DNA from: Nepenthes gracilis
Taxonomy: Eukaryota > Streptophyta > Magnoliopsida > Caryophyllales > Nepenthaceae
Length of the DNA stretch: 64,000 bases
Assembly: GCA_033239525.1 (NCBI GenBank)
Contig: BSYO01000004.1
Location: 11,942,037-12,006,036, forward strand
Reading direction: 5' to 3'
The translations under genes and the position numbers were made by a program. Each line of letters starts with the position of its first letter. The first letter of the stretch is position 1. The notes under the pieces were generated by a model. It saw nothing but the letters and a program-made list of their open reading frames with translations. It made no database searches and was not told the DNA's origin. Below are positions 32,991-46,564 of this stretch, one piece after another.

Positions 32991-35900
32991 TATTTAAAAT
33001 GTGTGTATATAATAACTTTGGAAAAAAAAGAAGCTAGAAAAAAATTAATTGATATATCATGCCATCAGGTCACCAAAACGGTGATGATATGATATTGTTA
33101 TTGGAGCTGCTTTTATTTCATGGCCGGTAGCTATTGTACTTTTACTGTAATGGATATATATATTTATAAGTAATTAAATTTTATTAATTAAAAAGAAAAA
33201 ATATATAGAATTAATATTTTATCTTCAAATGTTTTGTTGATTTGGATTTAGAACAAAAACGTTAGAACATTTTCTAAACACCGTGAATTATATCATGAAA
33301 CCAAAATAAAGTAAAAAAAAATAAAAGAATAAATAGAGGTACATTCACCTAAGGCCATCAACCAAGCCAGTCAAATAGTAGATAACATAGTCCATACTGA
33401 TACTGTGACAGATATGTAATTTTTCCCTAGGTCTTGATCGTTGCAACCAGCGGCATACATGTCCTCTATTGCTGTTTAAGCTTCAAAATTTCTTATCAAC
33501 AGTGCATTATTCATTTGGTCAGACCCAAAGTAAGCATAGTTAATAACTGTACTGAAGCTTGTAATTATATCGTATTTTGTATTAGTAGGTTAACTTAAAA
33601 ATAACATTATTAATAACTATGTCCAATTGATATTTTTATATACAAATACAAATAAAAATTTATATATTCATCCAAATTTTATCTAATAAATGCGTAATGG
33701 GTACCTAATATAAATTTGTATTATTGTATCATATCAATGTTAAAGGTCTCTTCATATGTCACAGAAATATAAAATACTTATGTTAGATAGCTATACTTAT
33801 GTTATTCAATTAGTGAGTATTATAAGGGTTTGGTTTATTGGTATAATTTTTAATAATTTTATAATCTTGTTGTGTATATTATATCATACGAATATCTAGA
33901 TACGTTATTTCAATACATATTGATACCAATAATGATGACCTAAGTAGTGCCGGTTCACTTTAGCCATCGCTTGTCAATAATTGATTGATATCTAGTCCTA
34001 CACCACTATCCTCTCACTAAATGTGTCGAACGAGTTGTTGGGTTGCCCACATATAAATGTGTCACACTAGCACTATACATTTACATGGGGAGCCATACCA
34101 AACACTGCAAGAGAACTTATATGTTCCAACTCAACTTCACATAATACGTAACTCGCGTTGTGTTGGGCTCATAGCCTATATTTTAAAAAATAAAAATATT
34201 AAAAAAATAAGATTATACAAAATATTATAAACATATTCCATTATTTATTTATTTTGTTGATATTTTTGATATTACAATTGAAAAAATAGAAAAAATATTT
34301 AATAACAATTTGATTATTTTTAAACCCCACTTATATTTTTCTTATGACTATTTTTAGGGTCCACTTATTCACATAAATTGTAAATAATTGAATGCCTGAC
34401 ATAATTATTTTCGTCCAATCAATCCTTTAAAAGTGTGCCTTTTTTTGATCTTTAGTGTCATTATATTTTCTTTTGTCAACTACTCGACCTCCCACATCAA
34501 AAGTTAAATTTGATGACACTGTATTTACTGGTAAAATTAAGATGCCTTGTGTCATTCATACAAACATAAAAAATATGCACTTATTGTCCTTCCAACAACT
34601 AAAAATTTAAAACTTTGAATTGTTACATACAATGTTGGAAACATGGTTCAACTGTCAATGATAAAAAAAATTTAACCGGTATATATTTTTACTAACTGGT
34701 TGTATTTCATGTTAAGCTCGAATCAACAAAAGCAAATCTCGTGCTACTTGTTTCTACTATTAGAGTAGACGGTTTAGGTATTAGTTGTAATACATACAAA
34801 TTATACATTAATGCAAGTTATGATAGATAAAGGATTTTATTTCTTTTAATCTATTGATCATCACATGATATTGTAAAATTATTCAATACATATCTGTACC
34901 CTTTGTAAATTTACGTGGGGTTTATAATTGTAGCAATATAGGTTAGAATTAGATAATTTCTATAATATTTTATTTTTTAAAAAAATAAAATTAAATATAA
35001 TATTAGTGAACATACTATTTTTAATAATTTTAATATTTAGTTAAAATTATATATTCAAATCTAAAATAATATTTTTATCTTCAATGTCAATATTATTTAG
35101 TAATAATCATAATCGTCCGAAAAAAAAATATATATAATTAAATCAATAAATGACTTGGCAAAAAATAATATGTTCTAAGTTAGATAATAGATACTTACAA
35201 ATTTATTAATAATAAAATAAAATATTTTAAAAAATATTTGATCATTTTGAATTAATTTTTAATTAATATCTGTAATTTAATTGGCAGTTAGAATATTTTT
35301 GTTATGAAATATAGCTAAAATAGAATTATACATAATCTCTAACATTTGAGAAATTGAATTCCATCTTGTTGGCTGATTGATCATTATTTTTTTATAGTTT
35401 AACTTATTTTGCATATTTAACATGTTGAATCATTGTATTTAAAAATAAAATATTCAAATAAATAGAATAATATATATTTTTTATTTTTACCATATGAGCA
35501 GAAATAAATTACTAAATATTATTAATATAAATATTAATAATATAACGTACGTATCTTGTTTGGAATCGTTTAACATTTAAAATTAAAAAAATTAAAATTT
35601 AAATAAAAAATAACATAATTATTATTTAAAATATTATTAAAAGTAATAGAAAAAGTTTTATTAAATATTTTAAATTTATTTTAAAAATTTTTAAAATTAT
35701 TTTCAAAAATTATAAAAATAGTGTGCAGATACTAGAAAATTTTAAAATCAATAATTTTTCTTATGACTTTTAAATTTTAATAATTCATTATATTGTAATA
35801 TAAATATAAGGTAAATTATTATGTATTGACTATATATCACTAGTTAAAAATATTATATTTTATATAGATCAATTCATAAATTAATTATTATTTAAATTAT

Positions 35901-37239
35901 TAAAAAATAACTAACCTCATATTATCAAGATATTTTTATAGACATGTGCGGAAGCACTTTTATATGTGTCATTTGAACTTATAGTCTTCAGCTATAAGAA
36001 AATATTAGTCTCTTCCAATTTAGACGCTGATTATATTAATATATATATATATTTTATCTTATACAATCTAAAATAGTTAGTTCAATTTAAATTAAAGACA
36101 ACTGTTGTCTCTTATTTTTTATATATCTCTTTAAGTATCATATATCCTTAAAACTTTCACGTATATAAATTTTTTTATATTTTTTTCATAAATAATCCTT
36201 TCCTAATTAATGATTAATTTAATTCTAAAAAATTATCTTATATTATAGAAATGGTTTTTAGGGGGCATGCAAATACTAAAAGAAATAGTAACAGTATTTT
36301 TATTAGAATTAGATTATAATTCTAGTATTTTAAAATTACTATCAATATCTATATGTGATATAACTGGCATGATAGTATTAGAATAATTTTTTTATTCATT
36401 TATTATTAAAATTAAAAAAATTATATTTTATAATTAATAATTAACTTATAAAATAATAATTATAATATATAAATTATAAATAAAAATTAATAAAATTAAT
36501 ATAAATATGTTAGTGATATTACACTGATATCACTTTATACAATAAAGAGGTAGGGAATATTAAGGGAGTAGAGAGTGCCTCCTGTGTGTGGGGGTAGAGG
36601 ATATATTTAGATTTTTTTTAATTTATTAATTTTTTAAAATAAATAAGGGGCAACGGTTTAAAGGACCATTTTTTTCCCGTCTGCCCCCGTTCCCCGCGAG
36701 ACCAAACAATGGTCATGTGACCATTTATGAAATTTAAAAGATGACCATTTAAATTTTGAGAAATAGCTGTGCTTGATAGAGCATGGGGACTGCCTACCAG
36801 CTGGTCAGACATGATTGAAATATTGGATCATGCCATGTTATGGACAATATAACCTATTTAATACCTCTATTTCTATCACTCTTTCAACCATTATAATGAC
36901 ATTTTAAACTTATTTTTAGATTATTATTTATCTCTTAATTAAATTAAACAGCATAATACTTATTGTTATTTTATTTTTAACAATAAATATTTTTAGCAAT
37001 ATTTATTTCTTCCTATTAAATTATGATCCAGCCATCAATAACTAAGATAGAATGATATAGGGTACCCAGAAGGTATCGATATTGGTTTTTGAATTCAGAG
37101 TTACTGTATCTTATTTATTAAAACAACCAACGAATAGATAAATTTTTAAAATATAAAAAATATTTAAATAATTATTTAATTAAATATTTAATATAAATAT
37201 ATATACGATGGGTATAGTAAGAATTGCATTGGCACAAAT
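32991..37239. other. AT-rich intergenic region, no gene seen
   Basis: More than 4 kb of very AT-rich sequence contains only short stop-filled frames. No LTR ends, hairpin RNA gene or tRNA were found. Some may be scaffold-attachment-like or old MITE sequence, but nothing supports a specific call. Confidence 0.6.
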
Positions 37240-37766
37240 CCAATATGCAAACACATAAGAGGCTTAAGTAATGATGGCCTAATAGAAGATACCACTAAGT
37301 TCATAAGCAACAAGCGAAACAGATGAACAAGGGGACATGACTCAAATTGTTAAGTATTGAAGGATTATAATAGAGCAATAAATGAGCTGTTTCAGGTGGC
37401 AACTATACCGATTCCAATAGTTGGAAGTCAAGAAATTTAGCCACTGAATGAAAGTTGCTGTTACACGCACGAGTAATACCCTCCTCACTGAAGAGGCATC
37501 CAACCAACACATTGATTCCGGGGTCTGTCAATCAAATGACACCCCTAACTATAAATACAGTCTCTCCCTGCAAAGAAAGAGGAGGAAGTTAGACAACAAA
37601 AAAGAAAAGTAGTGAGCCACTCTACCAATCGAGTGCATAATTTTCAAAAATAAGACACTCCACCAGTCAAGTGCATCTACAGTCACTCCACCAGTCGAGT
37701 GTACCAAACGGAGCTTACACTAAAAAGTAATACTCATCATCATCCTCTTTCCCTTTTCGCATGTAT
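37240..37766 (+). mobile_element. Tat-like gypsy LTR fragment (plus strand)
   Basis: The plus strand has TATAAATA at 37550-37557 preceded by GACACCCCTAAC. A purine-rich leader follows, then three copies of a CACTC-N8-GAGTG word. This architecture resembles Tat/Ogre-group LTRs. LTR F (37767) cuts it off. The gag and pol of a plus-strand Tat-like element resume beyond the other end of element F at 56360, so this may be its 5' LTR. Confidence 0.45.
37617..37709. repeat. Three CACTC-N8-GAGTG inverted-repeat words
   Basis: CACTCTACCAATCGAGTG, CACTCCACCAGTCAAGTG and CACTCCACCAGTCGAGTG occur in 93 bp. Each can fold as a small stem with an eight-base loop. Confidence 0.75.
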
Positions 37767-39680
37767 TGTCATGAACCCGAACAAAGTAGGTTAATTTAAA
37801 ATAATTAATTATAATTCCTAAAATATAAAATTCTAAATAAATTTAACCAATAATTCTAAGTTTCAAAAATTCGGGCGTGACAAACCAAAATACATAGGAC
37901 CCGACAAATCAAAACTCTCACAGGACCTGATCGGATAACTGTTCGGATAACATAAATACGACTTGCTCTACAATCATTGTAAGAGAGGTAACAATTTCAA
38001 CTAAAATTATAAATCAGATACTATATAACATCCCAATTGTTCTCAAAATATATCCATGGGTTTATACCCGACCAATTCCATAATCCGATCATAACAAATA
38101 CTAATTTAAACCATAATAGAATCAAAACTCACCAAAACAGACAAATGACTGACAGATTACGACCATACTCCTGCACTGCATCTGAATTTTCTACTCTGAA
38201 GGGATAAAACAAGAAAAATGAGTCTAATACTCAACAAGTATCATAATTAAATAAAGAAAGTCCAATAAATCAGAAGGAAGGTTAAATGGATAAAAATCCA
38301 TTCAAATGACAATATAAATCCAAATCACTGATATAACAAATTCAAAAAAAAATCCAAGATCCAGAATTTAAAATTTAATGGTAGTCTTGTACTCAAATCA
38401 GATATCTAAATCCAAATAAATATCTAAATTTTAAAATAATACTTGTCGGGACGTATATATATATAAATAAATAAATATATATATATATAACCAAAATAGA
38501 GATGATCCGAATCAATTCCAAAGCCGATATCGATTTGAGTCCAAATTCAAGTCCGAATCCAAATCCAAATCCAAGACCCGATCAGCTTGTGATTTAGGAT
38601 AGAATCCGATAGTCGGATGATCTAATAGCGTACACAGAAGTCGAAATAGTATCGCGACAGATATTTCAAAGGTCGGGATTAAAACATATAATCAAAATCG
38701 TTTGTACGAGACATACCAAGCCCAATTATAGGCAAAATTGGCGAATCTCAAATCCAAATCTATATCGAAATCAATATCCAATACCAATCAATGTAAAAAT
38801 ACAAATTATGTACCAAATTTGGGTTCTGATTATTTAAAAACTAGTTTAAGGAATGATTACATATAATTTCGGTAACCTTATGTCAAAATTCATATACTGT
38901 ATATCCATAAATAAGGTTACTCACTATATTTTGCCACCCACAACTTTGGGTGCATTCCTCAAGCTTGTCGATTTATTAGGATTATCTGAATATATTCTAA
39001 GGTTAAATCAAATTATCCAAATAAGAAGGATCATTACTCCAAACCTTTCCTATCGGCGGAAAGGGATTTCTAAATAAATTTTCTCGTCGGGAGCTGGTCA
39101 GAGTCCAATAATCCAAATCCAAATGTAGTGACCATAACTCAGCACGTGCATGTGAAAATGCACGGTCAATGCAAGTTTCGTGTACATTTTTGTTACACAT
39201 ACTGATATAAATATACACCGAATCCAACAAATTTTTCAGGCTTCCATAAAAATATAAAATCCTCTAAAAATTATAAAACCCATATCAGTACCCTCAAAAT
39301 CAGTCATTGAATTACACGTATATGTCCAGAATAAATAAACAAGTGTACAAAATATGTGCATGTTAGTAAAAATTCTAAACAGCATCTAAAATATATCAGC
39401 TATTAAATCAGACCAAAGAGGGGGTTTAAGATACTTAACCTGGACCTCATACTTTGTAGATCTAAAGAAAGGATGTCCTGAAATGCCTGAATGGTATCCT
39501 TTCTCTCTCCTCCATGTGCGTTGCCCGCGCCTCAGCCACATGCTCCTCTACATGGCTTCCGCACGCTGCTGCCGCCGCATCAACATCGCCAGCCAACCTG
39601 CCGCCGCGCCGACCTGCCACCATCGCCGCCTTGGACGACCACCCCGAAGTCACCTCCTACCGCACATCACCATTGCGGCT

Positions 39681-39685
39681 TCTCT
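39681..39685. repeat. Target-site duplication of solo LTR E (left)
   Basis: TCTCT here is repeated exactly at 42524-42528. The uninterrupted F LTR has a single TCTCT at 55842-55846. Confidence 0.9.
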
Positions 39686-40699
39686 TGTGGAGAAAGGATA
39701 TATTTTTTTTTTCTTGGCTCCGTCATTTCGAACCGAAATGGAAACCCAACTAAACCAATTATGCACAACATAGGATCACAGATGCTATATAGGACTTACG
39801 CAAGATATCCATAAAATAAGTAGCGGAAGCAACTCTAATAACCTGCCGAAGCATACATAATCATAAAATTTCCAATTACAAAAATTTATATATTTTCTAG
39901 TCGAGATCATTACATCAAGATTGCTTCCTTTGTGATAACTTCAAAGGCGCTCTAAATCTTTAGGAATCCTTTAGATTGAACTCTAGTCTTTCTCGTCAAG
40001 CTCATGCTCTATAGTCTCCTTTGGATGGAAAAAAATAGTAAAACAGTGAGCCGATACCCAGCAAGGTATATGCAAGTATGCAGTAAAATATGTATACAAA
40101 ACGGAGCTCGGTAAAACAAATACTGTGAACATGAAGATACAATGCCATACGGAAGTGGTTTATAGCATAATTACGTTGTAGATATGAAAATAGAAACAAC
40201 AAAGCTTCGGAAATCATAAATCGATGTACTCAAGTTTCAAAAAGTAGAAGTCGGTCTTACTTTAGAGGTTTACAGAAAACTCATCTTTGTCAGTAAAGGA
40301 CCCTACTAGTAGACCCTACTAGCGAAGGGGGCGAATAATCGAGGATAGATTATGTACATTTTCCCACAATTAACGGCATTAAATAGAACAGATGATCCCA
40401 CCTCACGAGATCCTTCCCCAAACCAAGGGGCGCTGGCTAGAATAGAACAAAAGCTACCCTCCTATTATAACGCCCTGAGAAGGGGCGGACCATATATAAC
40501 TCCATGGACAGAATTATCATCGATTACCATCATAACATTCTAAGGCATGCCGGAGAACCTAACCTGGCTGCATATCAGTCCTGGGTCCATAATAACAGAA
40601 ACAAAAACATTTTTTTCTTATCGTTTACTGAAAGCCATTTTCAGTATCAGTCGAAAACATCACTATTAATCCTTCAGAGATTGTGTACAGATATCTTAA

Positions 40700-41660
40700 G
40701 GCCGGTTTCAAATCATAGAACTCATGTGCCACATTACAAAGCCGGTTTTGAAATCATAGTGTAAATGTTGATTTCAAAATATGATACAAGGCCGGTTACA
40801 TTTTCTTATACAGGAAGGCCTGTTTCATTTTCTTACAAAGGAGAGCCGGTTTGGATTTCATGCTTAAAGTGGCCGGTTTAGATTTCCATGCTTGAAGTGG
40901 CCAGTTTAGGTTTTCATCAAGGAAGGGCCGAAGCTCTTTTCACATCAAGGAAGCCGATTTCATTTTCATGATATAAAGTTGGCCGGTTGTGATTTCGTGA
41001 GGTGAAGGCGGTTCAGATTTTCATCTCACTAAGAGTTCGGTTCAGATTTTCTTCTCACAAGGCCGGTTGTGATTTTCATGATGTAGAGGCCGGACTTGAT
41101 TTTCTTCACACAAGGCCGGTTGTGATTTTCATGGTGTGGAGGCCGGACTTGATTTTCTTTATACAAGGCCGGTTCAAATTTTTCATCTTACAAGGCCGGT
41201 TGTGATTCATGAAGAAGGGAGGGCCGGTCTTGATTTAACAAGGGTGGCCGGTCTTGATTTACAAGGGGAGCCGGACTTGTTTTGCACTAAGGGAAAGCCA
41301 AACTTCTTTTACACTAAGGGTTGGTTGAACTTGATTAAGGCTTAGGGGAAGCCGAACTTCTTTCATTCTTTGGGGAGGGCCGAACTCGATTTAGCATCAA
41401 GGGAAAGCCGGACTTCTTTCATTCTTTGGGGAGGGCCGAACTTTATCAAGGGGAAAGCCGAGCTTCTTCCATTCTTTGGGGAGGGCCGAACATGATTTAG
41501 GTTTAAAGTGGAGGCTGGTCTCAATTTTATCAAAAGCCGAGTTCATATTATGCATGTCGGTTTTAATTAAGGCTGATTTCAATTATTCTTTTGGGCCGAT
41601 TTCAAATCAAAGAGCTTATACGTCACTTTACAAAAGCGGTCTACTTTTTCATAATTAAAT
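40700..41660. repeat. GCCGG minisatellite in LTR E
   Basis: A degenerate array has units of about 20-36 bp built on GGCCGGTTGTGATTTTCAT and GGCCGGACTTGATTTTCTT. It occupies the same place in the LTR as the arrays in D and G', downstream of TATA on the minus strand, but its unit is different. Confidence 0.85.
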
Positions 41661-42154
41661 GACTGGTCATCATCTGAATCATGCAATGATTAAACTTCAT
41701 GCATGCGAACATCATGAAATAACTGAACATCATTATTTATACTTGTACTAAAAATATGAACTTAAAAAACAGGGAGGACGCTTGAATTAAACACATGATC
41801 AATAAAAGGTGAGTGCTCTTACAAATGAACTTAAAAATAGAAAACGTAACGTCCAAAGTACACTTGCCTGACTGTTGAACTCCCACTCCGACAGACTCTC
41901 TCCTTCGTTCCTTACAGTTTTCTCTTGCCTGCACTCATTCGCCCCTCAACTGAAGCTTGGTATATAAAGAGGAAGAGTTCGGTGGAGTAGGTGGGGTAAG
42001 TTACCTACCTAATACTTCTTCTCAGAGATTTGGTGGGAGTAAGTGGGGTAAGTTACCTACTTGGTACTTTCTTTCAGACGGTCAGTGAAGTATGTGAGCC
42101 ACTCTGATCAGATTTGTCAATTCATTGCAGGTTTCGTCTGGCCACTTCTTTACT

Positions 42155-42241
42155 TTCGGTTAACACTTTCAAATCCGGTCAACACCTTCAAATCTGGTCA
42201 ACACTTTCAAATCCGGTCAACACTTCAAAATCCGGTTAACT
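42155..42241 (-). promoter_or_regulatory. W-box array in the U3 of LTR E
   Basis: Units of AATCCGGTCAACACTTTC repeat at about 18-20 bp. Three copies keep GGTCAAC exactly (minus GTTGACC, a W-box), and two have decayed to GGTTAAC. The array lies about 190-280 bp upstream of the LTR TATA box. Confidence 0.6.
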
Positions 42242-43148
42242 TTTTATTATTCACTCCGGCCTCTTGCACTTTCATGAAGTGGTACGACTTTCAAGCGGCG
42301 TAAAGCCATTTCGGCTTCAAGAGACACAAAGCCACTCCGGCCCTTATGCCAAAAAACTCCGAATTGTAAACTGTGACAATTACTCTGGATTTTATCCGTA
42401 CACTTTACTTCGGATTTCATCCTTATCAAAACACTCCGGTTTTAAGTTGAGATCAAAATACTCTAGTTTTTAAGTAGAATATTTTATTTCGCTTTTAAGC
42501 CTTTTTGATTTCTGAACCTCACATCTCTCCTCGTGCGCAGCCCTCCAACTGCTGCTAGCGCAAGCCCCTCTCATCGTGCACAGTTGCTGTCAACACCTAA
42601 TGCCGGCTCCTCACCACACCTGACGGCCTTCCTGGCGCTGAATCTCCAGCCGGCAGCCCATCATTGCTTCCTCATGCTAGCTTCTCTCTTTCCTTACGTG
42701 ACCTCTACCGTGTGCACTGTCGCCGACCACCACCGCACGGCCTCCTTCGTATGCCGCCCCCGTCGACGACCCACCTCCTCCTCTCCTCTGCCGTGCGCTG
42801 AGAACAGTGGCGCTGGAACCCTCTCCTCCCTTGTGCTTCTCTCTCCCCGATGGACACTGTGCACTCGTCTTATCCCTTCTTCTTCTTTTCTTTTTTTTTG
42901 TTTTATTATATATATATATATAATATTGTTATTATTATTATATTATATTTATTTATTTATTTAAATTTTTTTATTCCAAAAACCAAACCGATATTCAGGA
43001 GATAGCACAAGCACACCTTGAGCACCGGCTTGATAAATCCAAATATCCTCCAAATTTTATAATATACAAATTAATTTTTACTACGTCCAATTTATCTAAA
43101 ATTATAGTTAATATTAAATTAATCCGAATAAAAATATGAGATATTACA

Positions 43149-43163
43149 TTCTCCTCACCTAAC
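43149..43163 (-). other. Polypurine tract of element F
   Basis: The minus strand reads GTTAGGTGAGGAGAA directly before the LTR start TGTAATATC. Confidence 0.7.
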
Positions 43164-44054
43164 AAAAATTTTGGCCTCGAAATGTACGCTTATTAATCTT
43201 AACCACAATTATCCATCAATGTGGATATTCTTTCAAACTTCATCTTCAATCTTCTCAATAGATTTTCTCAATCAAATTTATGCAGATTTGATTATCAACA
43301 AATAGAAATATTCTTCCAAACTCATCCTCGAAACCCCTTAACACTTCTTCAACTTGAATATTTCTCGATAACATAATGACCAATGAAAATATCTTCTTCC
43401 TCTACATTTGATCATTCCCATCCCCCAAGAAAAAAAAAATCAAAACGACAACCTTAACCTAAAATACTTCTCATCAATCAAAACGACTCCAATTCAATCA
43501 TATTCGAAGGATCATTAATATAAAACATATCTTATCTATTCATCAAATTCATAAATAAGGCCAATCTAAAGGCCACTTCTCTAATCTTTTAAAGATTTCA
43601 AATATTTTAATGAACCTCCACTTTAGACAATCATTCGACTTCAAATTCAAAATTCTTCTCTTTAAGATGCTTCTAGAAACATCGACCACTCTTCTCGAGC
43701 TTCCAATTAATCTTGTGATCGACAGCCGTGAGTCTACACACTTTCGCTACGCCACTCTGATCAATCATTAGCCTCAAATCAAATCAAATGTCTTGACAAT
43801 ATGCCAACAATCAATCTCGGGAATGACTTTCTGATAGGCAAGTGATATGCCGACTTCATCAGCTCAACCACCACATGCTTCAAATTTCGACAACCAATGA
43901 AAAGTCTTCATTAGCTAAACCATCATTAGCTAGCCCAATAGTATCCAAATGACTATCAAGTCCTTTACTGTTTGAGGCAGATTCGAAATAAAATCTTGAA
44001 GGCTTATTCTAATCGACTTCCTTCCTTAGGTACAGATATAGCTTGCCATAAAAG
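43164..44054 (-). mobile_element. Element F internal, 3' part (copy 1)
   Basis: This is non-coding or fully decayed internal sequence of F, next to its polypurine tract. It is repeated with small deletions at 46776-47551. No domain could be recognised. Confidence 0.6.
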
Positions 44055-44921
44055 TTGGGATGGAACAGATTTTTTTTTGTCCTCAAAAGCTTCTGTCAAT
44101 CAGAAACATAATTGAAAACCTAAACCAATTAGGTGCAACACAGGATCACAGATGCCATCTAGGACCCATATACTTTTCACCGTAAGTATAGCGGAAATTA
44201 TTCTAACACTTGCGAAAGCATTCATATTCATTCCAAAATATTCATTTCCAAGTACATAGCCAAAAATGTTTGACCATAGAAGTCCATCAAGTCATTACAA
44301 TAATATTTCTCCAAAATAAACTTTCGAGATCTTTAATAATCCTTCCGACAGCTCTAATCACTCCAACTTGTCAAGTACAAGCCCTAAAGCTTCATCTGTA
44401 GGGGGAAAAATATAAAACAATGAGTCGAGGCCCAGCAAGGTACATGTATATGAACTGTAAAACGGTTATGCCAAAACGATCATATAATCACGCAGAATCA
44501 GAACGTTTAATCAAACGGTAAAGACATACTATAACGATATTAAATCCCATGCTTCATAAATCATTACACTATAGACTGTAAAACAATAACTATAAACTTT
44601 ATTGATGCATGGTAAAACTGAGAACAATACTCTATACTATTCACTGTCATCTTTTTACTATATACGATTCATTATCATCTTTTCATCAGATGATACTCTA
44701 TCATCTTTTCACTGTACAATACATTTTCATCTTTTACTGTGACATATCTTAACAATTTTAGACCCTACTAGTGTACCCTACTAGCGGAAGAGGCGAATGA
44801 TCGAGGATAGATTGTGTTCAGTCCACACAATTCAAGGCCTATCATGTCATATATATCCCATCCCGAGGGATATCTGTACTGTGTGCTGCCCGAAGGTCGT
44901 CCTATGTTCCTTGTGACGGAA
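44055..44921 (-). mobile_element. LTR G, truncated copy
   Basis: It begins at the same flank (GCTTGCCATAAAAG) as LTR G' at 47552 and aligns with its first 0.75 kb. It therefore stems from duplication of one insertion, not from a second insertion. It carries the U5 inverted repeat at 44811-44831. LTR H cuts it at 44922. Confidence 0.75.
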
Positions 44922-46560
44922 CGGATTATTCTCCATTGAATAACTTCCGTCAATGTCTAAACACACCCTAAAGCCCATAAAGTAACCTATGGACTCTACA
45001 GAAAATCCGGCAGAGTTTCCTCTGCAATTGGACGAAAACCGAAATACAACCTGTTTAAAATAACATCCTGCAACAAGCACACATCTATCAAAGGCTTAAC
45101 TCAAAGCCTACAACACGCCACACAGGATCACAACACTGCCATATCATCCATGGCTCCAATACAGTACACAACCTACTATATTGGATCTAGAGAGATGCCA
45201 TCTAAATGAAACCAAACTCAAAACATATATATACAGAGGCGGAAGCAACTAAATCATCATACATCTGCATGGAAGCATAATAAAACCATAAAACAACAAT
45301 AATGAGCCACGCTCATCCCCGAGTGGCTGTCCACGGTCCGATCCAACTCTATGTCCAAATCTTCCGATCACTTTCGCCCGGCCCAATCACATCAAGCAAG
45401 CCTCTCTCCTTGCTTTATCTATCCGACGTCAGCTAAGTGTTCTCATCCAAAAAGAGACAACAACAGCAAGAGTGAGCCAACGGCTAAAAGCAAACGTAAT
45501 CATAAACACCCCTCCAAGACATGAACAAGGACTGAAACGGGAGGGAATACATACTCTCCAAAATTAGGGAGCAGGGAGAGGGAAGGGAACAAGCTGGAAT
45601 CACTTGATTCCTACCATTCTCACGATTACACTTTGATTGGTCATTATTTGGATTCACAAGATTCTCACGGTTCTCATTACAGTTTCACGGTTCTATCTTG
45701 AATCACTTGATTCACGGGTTCATCGATTGGACATTATTCATTTTCATTATTATATCATCTTTGTGGACCCCGGCTAGTAGATCGTACTAACCAACGATGC
45801 GAGAGAACGAGGACGGGGAATGTGTTCGCTACATTCTAAAGCCCGGCTACTACTTTTGGTCGGTAGCACCACGACCCTCGGTTGCATCCATGCTACAATC
45901 ATCACTGACGACTACATCTCAATATGTAGCGTCGACACACCCCACACCCCGGTCCAGGGCAATCCTCGTTCTTCCCTGGTAGTTTCCTAAAGCGTACCCA
46001 CAGACATCACCCGCTCACACGCGGCGGCCGGAATACGTGGCCAAGTATTCATCGGGTTCCCACCACGATGGACATGGTACACTAAAGAATACTACCCATA
46101 TGACTCAGGGTCCTAGTTTCAGGATTAGGTTCGACACTTGGAGAGAAAAATCCACATTTGCCATACAATCACATCTCGGGAACTCTCATTCCCATCACAA
46201 TCATCTCCAACCGGGAGATTACATCATCAAACACATCTCAATCCAGGAGATCATATCATCACAAGCACAATGTGGACTCCCTTCCATTCTCGTCACGGTT
46301 CTCCATATCCAATGGAATTCAATTCCTTATTCACAATCAGTGGGACTCAATTCCCTTAATCCACAACAAACCACTCCAAGTTCACAATATAGATCAGATT
46401 TCATACCTCAAATGATCACAAGTCCCTTTGGAACCTCCGAGACTCATTCCTTTGCCTCCAGCACACGGATTCACATCCGGGGCTTACATTTACGTTTAAT
46501 CATTTAAACGTTACTTTCATTACAATTATGATCACATATCACTTTGCATTTCTCATTTCG
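44922..46560 (-). mobile_element. LTR H, truncated
   Basis: The low end reads TGTGACGGAACGGATTATTC, matching the LTR B family end. The middle has the conserved GGCTAGTAGATCGTACTAACC-type block at about 45770, related to 16755 of LTR A. The upper end, with U3 and TATA, is missing. At about 46560 it meets a stub of LTR F. The block 45600-45740 has repeated CACGGTTCT and TTGATTCAC words. Confidence 0.65.
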
Positions 46561-46564
46561 TTTT

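Larger units (their letters stand above)
39686..42523 (-). mobile_element. Solo LTR E, gypsy-type
   Basis: This 2838-bp LTR on the minus strand begins TGTGAGGTTCAGAAATC at 42523 and ends TTTCTCCACA at 39686. It has perfect 5-bp target duplications and no internal region, so it is a solo LTR. Its low end matches the LTR B family. U3 holds a GGTCAAC array (42155-42241), the TATA box is at 41961-41970, and the leader motif AGGCAAGTGTAC is at 41854-41865. Downstream is a GCCGG minisatellite (40700-41660), then conserved U5 words. Confidence 0.92.
37767..43148 (-). mobile_element. Element F, LTR (3' side), interrupted by solo LTR E
   Basis: This minus-strand LTR runs from TGTAATATCTC at 43148 to ...GGGTTCATGACA at 37767 and is preceded by a polypurine tract at 43149-43162. 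Without the E insertion it is about 2.54 kb. It aligns over most of its length with the second F LTR at 53922-56354, at roughly 85-90% by eye. It contains a GC-rich segment (39480-39680 and 42529-42870) and TA-rich stretches. Confidence 0.8.

Noticed and set aside
39462..39814. Overlapping plus and minus frames in GC-rich DNA
   Set aside because: They belong to the GC-rich part of LTR F and are cut by solo LTR E. Composition explains the lack of stops.
40700..41660. Regular repeats resembling a CRISPR array
   Set aside because: Units are degenerate, vary in length and lie in a plant LTR. There are no constant repeats with unique spacers.
41961..41970. TATATAAAGA read as a plus-strand promoter
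   Set aside because: Primer sites, polypurine tracts and LTR ends set the orientation of the LTR family as minus. The sequence is TATA-like on both strands.
45797..46507. Plus-strand frames of 60-156 codons
   Set aside because: They lie in LTR H and are His/Ser/Thr-rich from CA-rich repeats. No domain is seen.
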